Shown one piece after another: positions 8,520 to 18,000 of a stretch of 64,000 nt of DNA; the first letter of the stretch is position 1; each line of letters begins with the position of its first letter. The DNA lies in the NCBI RefSeq assembly GCF_037414475.1, contig NZ_CP147913.1, positions 310,001 through 374,000 on the forward strand. The letters are read 5' to 3'. The position numbers were made by a program, and so were the translations under genes. The notes under the pieces are model-generated. The model was not told the origin of the DNA, searched no databases, and saw nothing but the letters and a program-made list of their open reading frames with translations. This DNA is from Myxococcus stipitatus. GTDB lineage: Bacteria; Myxococcota; Myxococcia; Myxococcales; Myxococcaceae.

Positions 8520-10307
8520 TCAGTCCTGCTTCCACAGTCCGTGGCGCCGGGCCCGCCGGCCCAGCGTCACCGGGTCCATGCCCAGCGCCACGGCCGCGCG
8601 CCGCAGCACGCCTCCATGTCGCTCCAGCGCCTCGCGGATGAGCTCCCGCTCCACCCGCTCCAGCCGCGCGCGCAATGAGCCGTCTCCCGTGAGCTCGTTG
8701 CGCGCCGGTGACGTGGACACCAACCCCGGAGGCAACAGCCGCCGCGACACCACCTCGCCCGGACGCGACAGCAGCACCGCGCGCTCCAGCACGTTGCGCA
8801 GCTCACGCACATTCCCCGGCCAGGGGTAGGCGCGCAGCATGTCCTCCACATCCTGGGACATGCCGCTGGCCGAGCGGCGCAACGCGCGGTTGAAGTGTTG
8901 CAGGAAGTAGCGCGCCAATTCCGGCACATCCTCGGGGCGCTCGCGCAGCGGGGGGATGTCGATGGTGAAGCTGTTGAGCCGGTAGAAGAGGTCCGCGCGG
9001 AAGCGCCCGGCGCGCACCTCCTCGCCCATGTCCCGGTTGCTGGCGGCCAGCACACGCACGTCCACGTGGCGCACCTGGGTGCCTCCCACCGGACGGACAT
9101 CCCCTGTCTCCAACACGCGGAGCAACTTGGCCTGGAGGTTGGGGGTGGTGTTCTCGATTTCGTCCAGGAAGATGGTCCCGCCATTGGCGAGGACGAACAG
9201 GCCCGGGTGGTCCGCCACCGCGTTGGTGAAGGCGCCCTTCACGTGGCCGAACAGCTCGCTCTCCAGCAGCGTCTCTGTCAGGGCCCCGCAGTCCTGCACC
9301 ACCAGCGGCAGCTCTCCGCGCCCGCTGAGCCGGTGAAGGATGCGCGCGAGCACCTCCTTGCCCGTGCCCGTCTCTCCCTGGAGCAGCACCGCCACGCGAT
9401 GCGGGGCCACCTGCCGCACCATCTCCATCACCCGCTGCATGGCCACGCTGCGCAGGCCCACGTCCTCCTCGCCCCGCGCGCCGGGCGCCTTTGGCGCCGC
9501 CTCCGTCAAGGCGCGCTCGCGCAGCAACGCGCGCTCGAGTTCCAGGGCCATGCGCCACTGTTCGGTGCGCACGCCTCGCTCGCGGCCCGCCTGGAGCACC
9601 GCCTGCCGCACGGACTCCGCAGAAGGAGACGGGCCCAACGCGCGGAAGACGAGCCCCGCGTTGAACAGCGCCACCAATCGCTCCGGCGCCGCGGGCGCGC
9701 AGTAGATGATGCGAGAGACCAGGTCGGAGACGGGGTCCGCGCCCGCCAGGTCCGACGCCGCGCTCGCGTCCGCCCACGCGTCCACCAGCGCCAGCGCACG
9801 CGCCTCGTCGCCGCCACACACGAGCAGGGCCGCCGCGTCACCTCGCGCGAGCAGCACCCGCGCCTCCTCCGCGCTGGAGGCGAAGTGCGGCACGGCCTGT
9901 CCCTCCAGCGCCGCGCGAAGCTCCTGGGCCTCCTCGTCGCTGGCGAACGCCACCACGACCTGCAACCGGGCGGTGGACAGGTAGCGCGCCAGCTTCACCC
10001 CGTCCGAACCCTCGAAGGAATGGAGGAAGACGCCGAGCGCGATGACAGCGCCGCCCGTCTCGTGCCGCCACCGCACGTCGCCTCGCGCGCGGATGTGCTC
10101 GCCCGAGTCGGGCAGCGAGAAGGACAGCTCCACCGGCTCCCCCTCACGGGGGCCTTCCTGTGGACCTCGCGGCGTGGCGATGAGACCGATGCCCGTCTCG
10201 CTGATGTTGACGGCCCAGCACCCGGCGAGGGCGGGCTGCGTCACCACCTTCACGTACAACGGCTTGCGCTCGCTTCGGGGGGCGTAGGCGGTCACAGGCC
10301 GCGTCAT
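8520..10307 (-). CDS. Sigma-54 activator (AAA+, Fis-type HTH) with N-terminal PilZ domain
   Basis: A 595-residue enhancer-binding protein. Residues about 15-100 look like a PilZ domain (ISETGIGL, typical of cyclic-di-GMP-linked PilZ proteins, though the upstream RxxxR is weak). Residues 115-230 look like a receiver fold without the phospho-acceptor pattern. The AAA+ core has Walker A GETGTGKE (about 311), a sigma-54 contact loop reading GAFTNA rather than GAFTGA (about 358) and Walker B GGTIFLDEIE (about 376). The C-terminus has a Fis-like helix-turn-helix (LRRAAVALGMDPVTLGRRARR). ATG at 10307 is chosen over a GTG three codons upstream; neither has a good ribosome site. It is divergent from the FtsH-vWA-MoxR operon 114 bases away, which has a sigma-54-like promoter, so it is the obvious candidate regulator. 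Confidence 0.9.
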   Translation of the reverse strand: MTRPVTAYAPRSERKPLYVKVVTQPALAGCWAVNISETGIGLIATPRGPQEGPREGEPVELSFSLPDSGEHIRARGDVRWRHETGGAVIALGVFLHSFEGSDGVKLARYLSTARLQVVVAFASDEEAQELRAALEGQAVPHFASSAEEARVLLARGDAAALLVCGGDEARALALVDAWADASAASDLAGADPVSDLVSRIIYCAPAAPERLVALFNAGLVFRALGPSPSAESVRQAVLQAGRERGVRTEQWRMALELERALLRERALTEAAPKAPGARGEEDVGLRSVAMQRVMEMVRQVAPHRVAVLLQGETGTGKEVLARILHRLSGRGELPLVVQDCGALTETLLESELFGHVKGAFTNAVADHPGLFVLANGGTIFLDEIENTTPNLQAKLLRVLETGDVRPVGGTQVRHVDVRVLAASNRDMGEEVRAGRFRADLFYRLNSFTIDIPPLRERPEDVPELARYFLQHFNRALRRSASGMSQDVEDMLRAYPWPGNVRELRNVLERAVLLSRPGEVVSRRLLPPGLVSTSPARNELTGDGSLRARLERVERELIREALERHGGVLRRAAVALGMDPVTLGRRARRHGLWKQD

Positions 10308-10393
10308 GACCGGCACAGTCTACTGCAGAGACGCGGCCTTGCCGGAAAATTGAGGAAACCCGGACTGTGGGTGTCAGGGTTCCCCCATCCGCG

Positions 10394-10409
10394 TGGCTCC
10401 TGGCATGCT
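10394..10409 (+). promoter_or_regulatory. Sigma-54-like -24/-12 promoter of the FtsH-vWA-MoxR operon
   Basis: TGGCTCCTGGCATGCT matches the sigma-54 consensus TGGCAC-N5-TTGCT at 12 informative positions or nearly so, with exact GG-N10-GC spacing (GG 10395-10396, GC 10407-10408). A start about 12 bases after GC would fall near 10420, which sits at the ATG at 10422 but leaves a normal leader if translation begins at ATG 10458. The neighbouring divergent gene is a sigma-54 activator. Confidence 0.55.
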
Positions 10410-10421
10410 GGGAGGGTCTCC

Positions 10422-11030
10422 ATGGCTTCGACGGCGGACGTGACCTCCCAAGGCCCGATGCTCCGGGTCGCTCAGCAGGTTCCCCGCACCGAGGCGGAGG
10501 GCCCCGGGCACCGGTTCGCGCTGTGGCTCCAGGGGTGTCCGCTGCGCTGCCCCGGGTGCTGCAATCCGGAGATGTTCGCCCTGGAGCGCGGCACGCTCAT
10601 GAGCGTGGAGTCTCTCGCCGAGCGGGTGCTGGCGACCCCGGGCATCGAGGGCTTCACGCTCCTGGGCGGAGAGCCCTTCGCGCAGCCTGGCCCCGCCGCG
10701 GACCTCTGCGAGCGGCTGAGGGCCGCGGGGCTCAGCACCATGGTCTTCAGCGGCTACACGCTCGCTGAGCTGAAGGCACGGGCGAATCCCGACGTGGAGC
10801 GGCTGCTCGCGGCCCTGGACCTGCTGGTGGATGGGCGGTACGAGAAGGACCTGCCGGAAACGCGCCGGCGGTGGATTGGTTCGAGCAACCAGGTCATGCA
10901 CTTCCTCACGCCTCGCTATTCACCCGAGGACCCGGCGTTCACCTCGCCCAACACGGCGGAGGTCCACTTCGTCGAGGGCCGGCTCGTCATCAACGGCTGG
11001 CCCGCGCTCGCGGACCGTCTTCGCCCATGA
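10422..11030 (+). CDS. Short radical SAM protein (activase-like, 4Fe-4S single cluster), first gene of the FtsH ternary operon
   Basis: A 202-residue protein of the small radical SAM class related to anaerobic ribonucleotide reductase activase/NrdG and QueE-like proteins. It should bind one 4Fe-4S cluster through C39-x3-C43-x2-C46 (GCPLRCPGC) and S-adenosylmethionine via the GGEPFAQP motif. ATG at 10422 has GGAGG with 6-base spacing; ATG at 10458 (MLRVAQQ) has AAGG and matches where related proteins usually begin. No glycyl-radical enzyme is nearby. Instead it overlaps the next gene by 4 bases (ATGA) and leads the FtsH-vWA-MoxR operon, suggesting that its substrate is part of, or a target of, that system. 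The substrate is unknown. Confidence 0.85.
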   Translation: MASTADVTSQGPMLRVAQQVPRTEAEGPGHRFALWLQGCPLRCPGCCNPEMFALERGTLMSVESLAERVLATPGIEGFTLLGGEPFAQPGPAADLCERLRAAGLSTMVFSGYTLAELKARANPDVERLLAALDLLVDGRYEKDLPETRRRWIGSSNQVMHFLTPRYSPEDPAFTSPNTAEVHFVEGRLVINGWPALADRLRP

Positions 11031-12112
11031 CGCGTGTGTCGCCGTCCGAGCACTCGATGCTCACGCTCGCGCGGGCCATCCTCGGACTGGGCGGCATGGC
11101 CCCCGTGGAGGACTTGTTCCGGGAGCGTCACGTCACGGCCCCGAAGCTCAGCCCCGGGGCGCTGCATGCCCTGCGCGACACCCTGGCCAAGGGCACCGTG
11201 CGCGCCCTGGCACGCACCGGAGGCGCCCGGAAGCGCCGGCACCTTCCCGCGTCGACGGGCTCCGCGAGGCTCTGGGAGCGGCACCGTCCTCCCACGCTTC
11301 GCTTCTCGCTGCTCTGCTTCAACACCCTGCGCTGGATGGTGGAGCAGCCCCTGGCGGTGCCGGGCCATCTGCCGCTGGACGCGGATGCCCCGCCCACGCT
11401 CGCCGACGAGCTGTTTCTGTACCTCTGCTGCCGGATGGTTGCGGGGACCGCGTGCGAGCAGGCGGTGGCCTCGCAGCCCCAGTTCCAGCGCTCCGTCCTC
11501 TGCCTGCTGGGCTTCCCCGAGATGTTCGCGTCCAAGGCCATGAGGCTCGAGGCCGCGAGCTTCGCCCCGCTGCTCGCGGAGGGAGGCTGGCTGCTGGAAG
11601 CCCTCCAGGACGAGCTCGCGCTTCGCTGGCGCCGGCTCGAGGAGTCCAAGGGCCAGCTCGCCGAGCCCAAGCACCTGGTGGAGCTGGGCGCCGCGCAAGA
11701 GGCCGTCCTGAATGCCTTCCTCGACGCGGTGGACCACGCGGGGCGCAGGGACCTGGCGGGCTTCCTCCTCCAGGCGATGCGGCCCTTGGTGGACCAGCCC
11801 GCGTCGAGATGGGCCGCCAACCTGTCGGTCCGGGCCTCGCTGACCCAGAAGGCGGAGGCGCGCCGCTCGGCGGGGGCGGCCCTGCGTGGACTCGCGCGGA
11901 TGGGGCGGTGGGACGCCGAACATCGCGCGGTGCGTTTCTTCGACGACGGCTACGAGGATGCCCAGGTCCTCCTCGCCGAGTGGGCCTCGTTCGGTGAGCC
12001 AGGCTTCCGGCTGGCCTCGGAGCGCGAGCGGGAGCTCTCCACCGACCTGTTGCCCGCCGACGCAGCCCCGTTGGACACCCTCTCCACTTCTTCCTCCGGG
12101 AGCGCCCCATGA
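11027..12112 (+). CDS. FtsH ternary system associated all-alpha protein, unknown function
   Basis: A 361-residue soluble, Leu/Ala-rich, helix-dominated protein without recognisable catalytic motif. The start is ATG at 11027, which overlaps the stop of the radical SAM gene (ATGA); an in-frame upstream extension is part of another gene's coding sequence. It contains a Cys-Cys pair in LFLYLCCRMVAG and a C-terminal segment (AVRFFDDGYEDAQVLLAEWAS) of conserved appearance. In the computationally described FtsH-vWA-MoxR systems several lineage-specific 'X' domains of unknown role accompany the ATPases; this is probably one of them by position. No signal peptide or membrane helix, so cytosolic. Function is not inferred further. 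Confidence 0.7.
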   Translation: MTRVSPSEHSMLTLARAILGLGGMAPVEDLFRERHVTAPKLSPGALHALRDTLAKGTVRALARTGGARKRRHLPASTGSARLWERHRPPTLRFSLLCFNTLRWMVEQPLAVPGHLPLDADAPPTLADELFLYLCCRMVAGTACEQAVASQPQFQRSVLCLLGFPEMFASKAMRLEAASFAPLLAEGGWLLEALQDELALRWRRLEESKGQLAEPKHLVELGAAQEAVLNAFLDAVDHAGRRDLAGFLLQAMRPLVDQPASRWAANLSVRASLTQKAEARRSAGAALRGLARMGRWDAEHRAVRFFDDGYEDAQVLLAEWASFGEPGFRLASERERELSTDLLPADAAPLDTLSTSSSGSAP

Positions 12113-12675
12113 GCCGCGCCTACCGTGTCTCCGTCTCCGAGTCCCTCAACCGCATCGTGCACGCCGAGGACGGTGTGTGCTCCAAGCTGGAGCTGCTCCC
12201 GCTGCTGTCCCGTGAGGAGACGGCCGGGCTGCTCGCCGCGGAGCTCGCGGCGCGCGGCTTCACCCAGGAAGGCGACGTGGCGGTGCGCACGGAGGCCGAT
12301 GGCGTGCGCGTGGCCGTGGACGTCACCACGGGCGACGTGAGCGTCACCCTGGCGGACGAGTCCTCGGTGGACCTGGTCGCGACGGGCGAGGTGCGCACCG
12401 ACAGTCCGCAGGGCAATGACGCCGCTCGGAGGCTGGCCCGGGAGAAGGCACGGGCGAAGCTGGAGGACCGGGCCCAGGACGCCACGGACGAGCTGCGCCA
12501 GGACATCACCCGCCGCCTCGAGGGGCGCCTGCGCGACCTCAAGGCCGAGCTGGACTCCATCTCCAACAAGGTGACGGCCGAGGCGCTCAAGGTGCGCGCA
12601 TCGCAGCTCGGCACGGTGGAGGAGATTCACGAGGACGCGGCCACGGGCTCGCTCACCATCAAGGTGCGCGTATGA
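12109..12675 (+). CDS. FtsH ternary system associated coiled-coil protein (DUF1257-like start)
   Basis: A 188-residue cytosolic protein with ATGA overlaps at both ends. The first 95 residues are beta-rich with an acidic repeated pattern (VAVDVTTGDVSVTLADES), somewhat like Ycf35/DUF1257-type or tubulin-like small domains. The middle (about 100-160) is a charged, heptad-like helix (ARRLAREKARAKLEDRAQD onward), probably a coiled coil. The tail returns to beta strands (DAATGSLTIKVRV). No catalytic residues stand out. The coiled coil and its position just before the FtsH-like gene suggest an adaptor or structural partner; this is inference from context. Confidence 0.7.
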   Translation: MSRAYRVSVSESLNRIVHAEDGVCSKLELLPLLSREETAGLLAAELAARGFTQEGDVAVRTEADGVRVAVDVTTGDVSVTLADESSVDLVATGEVRTDSPQGNDAARRLAREKARAKLEDRAQDATDELRQDITRRLEGRLRDLKAELDSISNKVTAEALKVRASQLGTVEEIHEDAATGSLTIKVRV

Positions 12676-14789
12676 GTCAGCGCATTCCGGAGGAGTCCCT
12701 CCCGACGGAGCTGACGCCCTTCGGGGCCGTGGAGGCCGCCTATCCCCTGGAGCTGGAGCGCGTCCGCGAGGCGCTGCTGCGCGGGCTGCCGGTGATGGTG
12801 GAGGCCGACAAGGAGCTGACGCCCTACTTCTACAAGTGCCTGCGCGACAGGCTGAAGAAGGACGGCAAGCAGTTCCTCTACCTGGATGGCCGCGCGGCCT
12901 CCGAGCCCCCACCGGGCATGCCCGCCCCCAGCATGATGGCCACGCTCATCGGCCAGCTCCGCGACGCGGTGCGAGGCGCGGTGCGTGAGCGAATCGTCGT
13001 GCTCCCCCACCTGGACCTGCTCACCACCAGCAGCGGCGGACTGACGTCCGAGGCGCGCGAGGTCATCCCGCTGCTGTACGAGAACCCGGAGATGGTCTGG
13101 GTGGGCTTCAAGGACCCGTCCTTTCCCCTGCCCCGCGTCATCGAGAACCTGTTCCCTCACAAGGAGAGCATCCTCGGGGTGAGCCGCGACCGGCTGCGCT
13201 TCCTGGTGACCCAGCGCGAGTGCCGCAAGTTCGGCCGGGGTCTCCAGCCGTATGCGCTCTACAAGCACGTGTCCGGCGTGAACGCGGTGCGGCTGCGCAG
13301 GTTGCTCGGGGCCATCACGGGGGAGGACTATCCCAGTGACACGCGGCCCGCGTACGCACAGCTCCGGTCGGCCACGCTGAGTGGCTCGCTCAACGTGCCG
13401 GAGCTGGACCTGCACGGGGACATCGGCGGCTACGGCAAGGTGAAGGAGCGGTTGCAGCGGGAGATTCTCGACGTCCTCGCGCACAAGGACACGCTGACGG
13501 ACGGCGAGGCGGTGAAGCGAGTGGAGGGCTTGCTTCCTCGCGGCATGATCTTCTGGGGCCCTCCGGGCACGGGAAAGACGCTCTTCGCCAAGGCCATGGC
13601 GTCCTCGCTGGGCGCGGCGGTGCTGGTGGTGAGTGGCCCGGAGCTGAAGAGCCGCTGGGTCGGCGAGAGCGAGGAGAACCTCCGGCAGATCTTCGTGCGC
13701 GCGCGGCAGGCGGCGCCCAGCATCATCATCTTCGACGAGCTCGACTCGTTCGCGTCGGCGCGAGGCACGTTCACCGGCTCCGGCGTGGAGCACTCCATGG
13801 TGAACCAGCTCCTCACGGAGATGGATGGCTTCCGCAAGGACGAGCTCGTCTTCGTGGTGGGCACCACCAACTTCGTGGAGTCGCTGGACCCCGCGCTCCT
13901 GCGTCCCGGGCGCTTCGAGTTCCAGCTCTGCATCCCCTACCCCAACAGCACGGACCGCCGGGCCATCCTGTCCATCTACGACAAGAAGCTGGCCCTCGGA
14001 ATGACGGAGCGCGCGCTGGACTACGCGGTGAAGCGCACGGGCGACCGCGTGGAAGGCACGGGCACGCGCTTCTCCGGTGACCACATCCAGGCCCTCTGCC
14101 GTGCCCTGGCGCGGCGCAGGCTGCGCGACGCGACGCAGGCCCCCACCGAGCCCGTGGACGTGGAGCGAGCCCTCACCGACTTCCTGGACCGGCCGGAGCT
14201 CACGCCCTCCGAGGAGAAGGTCGTCGCCACCCATGAGGCGGGCCACGCCATCTGCGCGCTGTTCTGCCCCAGCGCTCCGGCCATCGACCGCATCAGCATC
14301 CGCGGAGACCTCGCGGGGATGCTCGGCTTCGTGCAGTACGCGGACCCCGCACATCGCTACGTCGTCACACGAGGCCAGCTCCTGGACAGCATCTGCATGC
14401 TCTTCGGCGGGCGGGAGGCGGAGGCGTTGCTGCTGGACGATTTGTCCATCGGCAGCGCGCACGACCTGGAGCGCGCCACGGAGATTGCGCGCGAGCTGGT
14501 GGAGCTCCTGGGCATGGGCGGCAAGGGTGTGCCGGTTCGCCGGTTCGATGCTCCCGGCAGGGACGCGGATCGCCACGCGCTCTCGGACGCGACGCGCGGC
14601 ACGCTGGAAGCCGCCGTGCAGGAGGTGCTGGAGGTCCAGCGCGCGCGGGCCCGGGACATCCTGCATCGAGAGAAACCCCGCCTCGTCGCGCTGAGAGACT
14701 TGCTGCTCGAGCGCAAAGTGCTGGACCGCGAGGCCTTCGCCCACCTCGCTCCCACGATGGCCCCCACGAAGGAGCCCGCTCATGGCTAG
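12672..14789 (+). CDS. FtsH-like AAA+ zinc metalloprotease without membrane anchor
   Basis: A 705-residue ATP-dependent protease of the FtsH ternary system. Residues 1-220 form a domain unrelated to the FtsH periplasmic/transmembrane part, and no membrane helix is visible, so it should be cytosolic. The AAA+ module follows: Walker A GPPGTGKT at about 295, Walker B IIIFDELDS at about 352 and the second region of homology ending RPGRFEF at about 411. The M41 peptidase part has H521-E-A-G-H525 and the third zinc ligand candidate Asp598 in SAHDLERAT, 73 residues after HEAGH, close to the spacing in E. coli FtsH. All catalytic residues are therefore present. ATGA overlap upstream and an 8-base overlap downstream. 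It presumably unfolds and degrades target proteins under control of the MoxR/vWA partners; the target is unknown. Confidence 0.92.
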   Translation: MSQRIPEESLPTELTPFGAVEAAYPLELERVREALLRGLPVMVEADKELTPYFYKCLRDRLKKDGKQFLYLDGRAASEPPPGMPAPSMMATLIGQLRDAVRGAVRERIVVLPHLDLLTTSSGGLTSEAREVIPLLYENPEMVWVGFKDPSFPLPRVIENLFPHKESILGVSRDRLRFLVTQRECRKFGRGLQPYALYKHVSGVNAVRLRRLLGAITGEDYPSDTRPAYAQLRSATLSGSLNVPELDLHGDIGGYGKVKERLQREILDVLAHKDTLTDGEAVKRVEGLLPRGMIFWGPPGTGKTLFAKAMASSLGAAVLVVSGPELKSRWVGESEENLRQIFVRARQAAPSIIIFDELDSFASARGTFTGSGVEHSMVNQLLTEMDGFRKDELVFVVGTTNFVESLDPALLRPGRFEFQLCIPYPNSTDRRAILSIYDKKLALGMTERALDYAVKRTGDRVEGTGTRFSGDHIQALCRALARRRLRDATQAPTEPVDVERALTDFLDRPELTPSEEKVVATHEAGHAICALFCPSAPAIDRISIRGDLAGMLGFVQYADPAHRYVVTRGQLLDSICMLFGGREAEALLLDDLSIGSAHDLERATEIARELVELLGMGGKGVPVRRFDAPGRDADRHALSDATRGTLEAAVQEVLEVQRARARDILHREKPRLVALRDLLLERKVLDREAFAHLAPTMAPTKEPAHG

Positions 14790-15048
14790 CCTCATCCTGC
14801 GTCTGCTGGTGAATCCCTCGACGGGCCGCAAGGACGTCGTCATCCAGTACGAGAGCGATGCCGACGCGCTCCCCATGGAGCACGAGGAGGAGCATCGCCG
14901 GCTGGTGGATCAGCTCATCGCCGGAGGCACCCTGAAGGCCTCCGAGGTGGGCCGCATCATCGTCCAACGGGACACGCCCTCCGGCCAGGCCGCAAGCCCT
15001 GAATCCACATCCGAGAGCACCTCCGAGAAGGTGAGCCAGAAGGCCTGA
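14782..15048 (+). CDS. Small FtsH ternary system protein, unknown function
   Basis: An 88-residue acidic protein whose start ATG at 14782 follows AAGGAG and lies inside the end of the FtsH-like gene (8-base overlap). The first 65 residues look like a compact alpha/beta domain: LILRLLVNPSTGRKDVVIQY, then an acidic helix EEEHRRLVDQLI and a strand RIIVQRD. This is followed by a Ser/Glu-rich disordered tail. It resembles in size and strand order the small beta-grasp/YukD-like or 'X' proteins that accompany FtsH-vWA-MoxR systems. A ubiquitin-like role is an attractive but unproven guess; there is no C-terminal Gly-Gly. Confidence 0.7.
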   Translation: MASLILRLLVNPSTGRKDVVIQYESDADALPMEHEEEHRRLVDQLIAGGTLKASEVGRIIVQRDTPSGQAASPESTSESTSEKVSQKA

Positions 15049-18000
15049 TGTCCACGCTCGTTTTTCCCACCGAGGAAGCGCTCCACCTCGCGCTGACGTC
15101 GCGGCTCATTCCTCCGGAAGTCCAGGCCGCGCCGGCCCATCACCATCGGACGCTCACGGGCGCGGTGTACGTCACGCCCCAGAAGCCGTTGACGAAGGCG
15201 GCGCTCGCGCAGCTCGTCTCCCTGGGCATCCGGTCCGAGGCCCACGCGCCTCACGCCGTGTCTTCCGCCCTGTGCTGGGCGGAGCTGGTGCCTCCTCGCC
15301 GGGTTCCTGTCGAGAGCGCGCCGAGTGGCGCGGTGCTGTTCCTCCCCAAGAGCGCGGACGGACTGTTGCCGCTCGCCGGTGAGTTGTTGCGGCTGGGTTG
15401 TGATCGCCAGGAGGCGTGTTTCGCCCAGGCCCCTGGGGGCGACGGTGGACCGAGACAGCGCGCGATGCTGCGCACCCAGGCTCCGCCCTACTTCACGCTC
15501 ACGGGCGCGATGGACCGCATGGGCGGACTGCGCGCCTTCGTCCCCGCGATATCCGGGCAGAGCTCCGTCTGGGTGGAGCTGGGTCACGTGCATCCGCTGG
15601 CGAACACGCTCCATCCTTCACCGGGGACCGTGCTCCTCATCCCAGGTGAGGGGCCGTGGCTGAGCGTCTCGGATGGACCGTGGACGGACCTGTATCAGCT
15701 CACCGACCTGCGGCTTCCTCGGCCCGCGGAGGATTGGACGCCCGCGCCCGCGCCGGGGCGGCTCTCCGTCCAGCTCCGACTCACCCGCGCCGCGCGCACG
15801 GAGGCCGCGAGCCTCTGGGTGCTGCGTGAGAATGCCGTGGCCCAGGTGGAGTCCCTGGTCCACACGCTGCCCGAAATCCTCCTGGCGCAGCTCCGCTTCG
15901 CGGTGGTTCAAGCACCGGAAGGCCCCTGCATCATCCTGCGCGCGCGCCACGGCCGCGAGCGGCCACCTGAGCTCGGCCTGTCGGCCATGGCCTATGCGCC
16001 CATGCCGCAGCTCACGGACCTCTACCTGCCTTGCGACGGACTGCTCGAGCCTCCCGTGCGACGGGACAGGCTGCGCGCCCTGCTCGCCCCCGTGCCGGAC
16101 ACCGTCACGTGGTTGCACCCCACGGGAGGCGGAGGCTTCCGCGCCGAGCGAGTGCCCGAGCAGGCCTTCCAGCCGCTCGACACCTGGGTGGACTACGTGG
16201 TGGACACGAGCGTCGCCGCGCTGGAGCCGTGGGTGAAGGGCGCGCTCTTCGACTTCGACTCGCTGGAGGTCGCGGAGGGCGAGTGGATGCCCGGCATGGC
16301 GCGCTCGGCGTCCACCAAGGACACCTCGGACAGCGCCTCGACGCAGCGAGGTCAGCGCTCGCGCCGCGACGACACACCCGCTCCCGCCCCCATCCCGATG
16401 GTCCGTGTCCCGGCCCCGAAGGCGTCCACGACGCGAGGCACGGGCGAGGTGATGGAGCCGCTGACGCCCGCGAGGATCAGCGCGGTGGAGGCAACCCTCG
16501 CCGACGTCCAGCGCTCCTTCCTCAAGCTGGACGCACCGGCCGATGCCCCCGAGCGGCATGGGATGTGGACCCAGATGGCGGAGCTGAATGGCCGCCTGGG
16601 CCGGGGCCACGACGCGGCGCTGTGCTGGACCCGCGCGATATGGAACGCCCCCGAAGCTCACGCGTCCGAGCTGGCCACGCGATGGGCCGAGGCCGAGTCG
16701 CGAGATGGTGTCTCTCTCGACGAGCGGCTGTCTCGAACCACGCCCTCTTCGGACGACGTACGGGCCCTCGCGAGCGCGCTCATCCAGGCGGCGATGACGG
16801 CATCGGAGACACCCGTCTCGGACGTTCCCACGCTCCAACGGTGGATGGACCGGCATGACACCGTGCTCGACGTGCGCGCGCTCTGGCTGTCGCGCACCGC
16901 GCTGGACACCCTCTCCGGAGGAGATGCCCTGGGCCTCGCGCGGGCCGGAGACCGGCTGCTGGCGATGCTCCAGCGCGGACTCTCGCTGTCACGCGATGTC
17001 CCCCGCTTCCTCCGGGGTGGCACGGACGCATCCGTCCTGCCCCAGTTGCTTGCGCAGCTCGACGCGCTTCATGAGCGCTTCGAGCGCACCGCGCGCCGCC
17101 GCTCCTCCGTCGAGGCACCTGCTGCCCTGACCCAGGCGTATGTCCACTTCGTCTTCGCGTGTGGCTACGCGCGGCTCGGACAGGCGGACCGGGCCCGGGA
17201 GCTGGCCGCGTCGGCCAAGGGCTCGCTCTCGACGAAGGATGCCATCCACGTCTTCCTCACGCGGGCCTATGGCGCACGCATCGAGCAGGCCTTGGAAGGC
17301 GCGCCGCTGGAAGCACCACTGCCACCCGACATCGCGGCGGAGCTCAACGCGCTGGGCACCTTCGAGCGGTACAAGGTGGACCGGCTGCGGCAGGTCTCCG
17401 CGTTCCTGGAGCCCGGCGAACGTCTGGACCCCGCCAAGGCCTTCGGACGCGGGACTCGCGACGTACGCGGCGAGGAGTTCGCCGCCCTCAGAGACCTCCG
17501 CGAGCCGGAGGCCCTTTGGCACGAGGTGACGCAGCTGGTGAAGCGCGCCACGCGGGCCCAGCTCCAGACACAGGAGCGGCTGCGACTCATTGGCGGTCTG
17601 TTGGAGACGTTGCCTCGGCTGCCTTCGGCGCGCGCGCTGTTGCTGATGGATGAACTCCTGCCCGCCATGGATGGACTGTCGGGTGAAGCGCGGGCGAGGT
17701 TGCTGGGTGACGCGCTCACGCTCGCCGCGATGTTCGGTCGGGCGGACCGCGCGACGGCGCTGGCGCGGCGGCTCCACGCGGTATTGTCCGAGCTCGCGCC
17801 AGAGTCTCCCGCGTGGGGCGAAGGACTCCTGAGCGCGAGCCTTCGTGGGCTGCGCCGGGTGGGCTTGTCCGCCGAAGCCGGTGCGTTGGTCGCATCGACG
17901 CGAGGACTGATCACCCATGCGAAGGCCCCTGTCGCGGCGCGGCTCGGGGTGGCGTCGGGCCTCGCGATGATTGGTCGCGTGGAGGAGGCGCTGCCCGTGT

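Noticed and set aside
8895..10421. In-frame extension upstream of the radical SAM protein
   Set aside because: It runs antisense through the sigma-54 activator and has no coding character before the ATG at 10422.
12627..14876. Minus-strand open frame across the FtsH-like gene
   Set aside because: Shadow; the plus strand has all AAA+ and M41 motifs.
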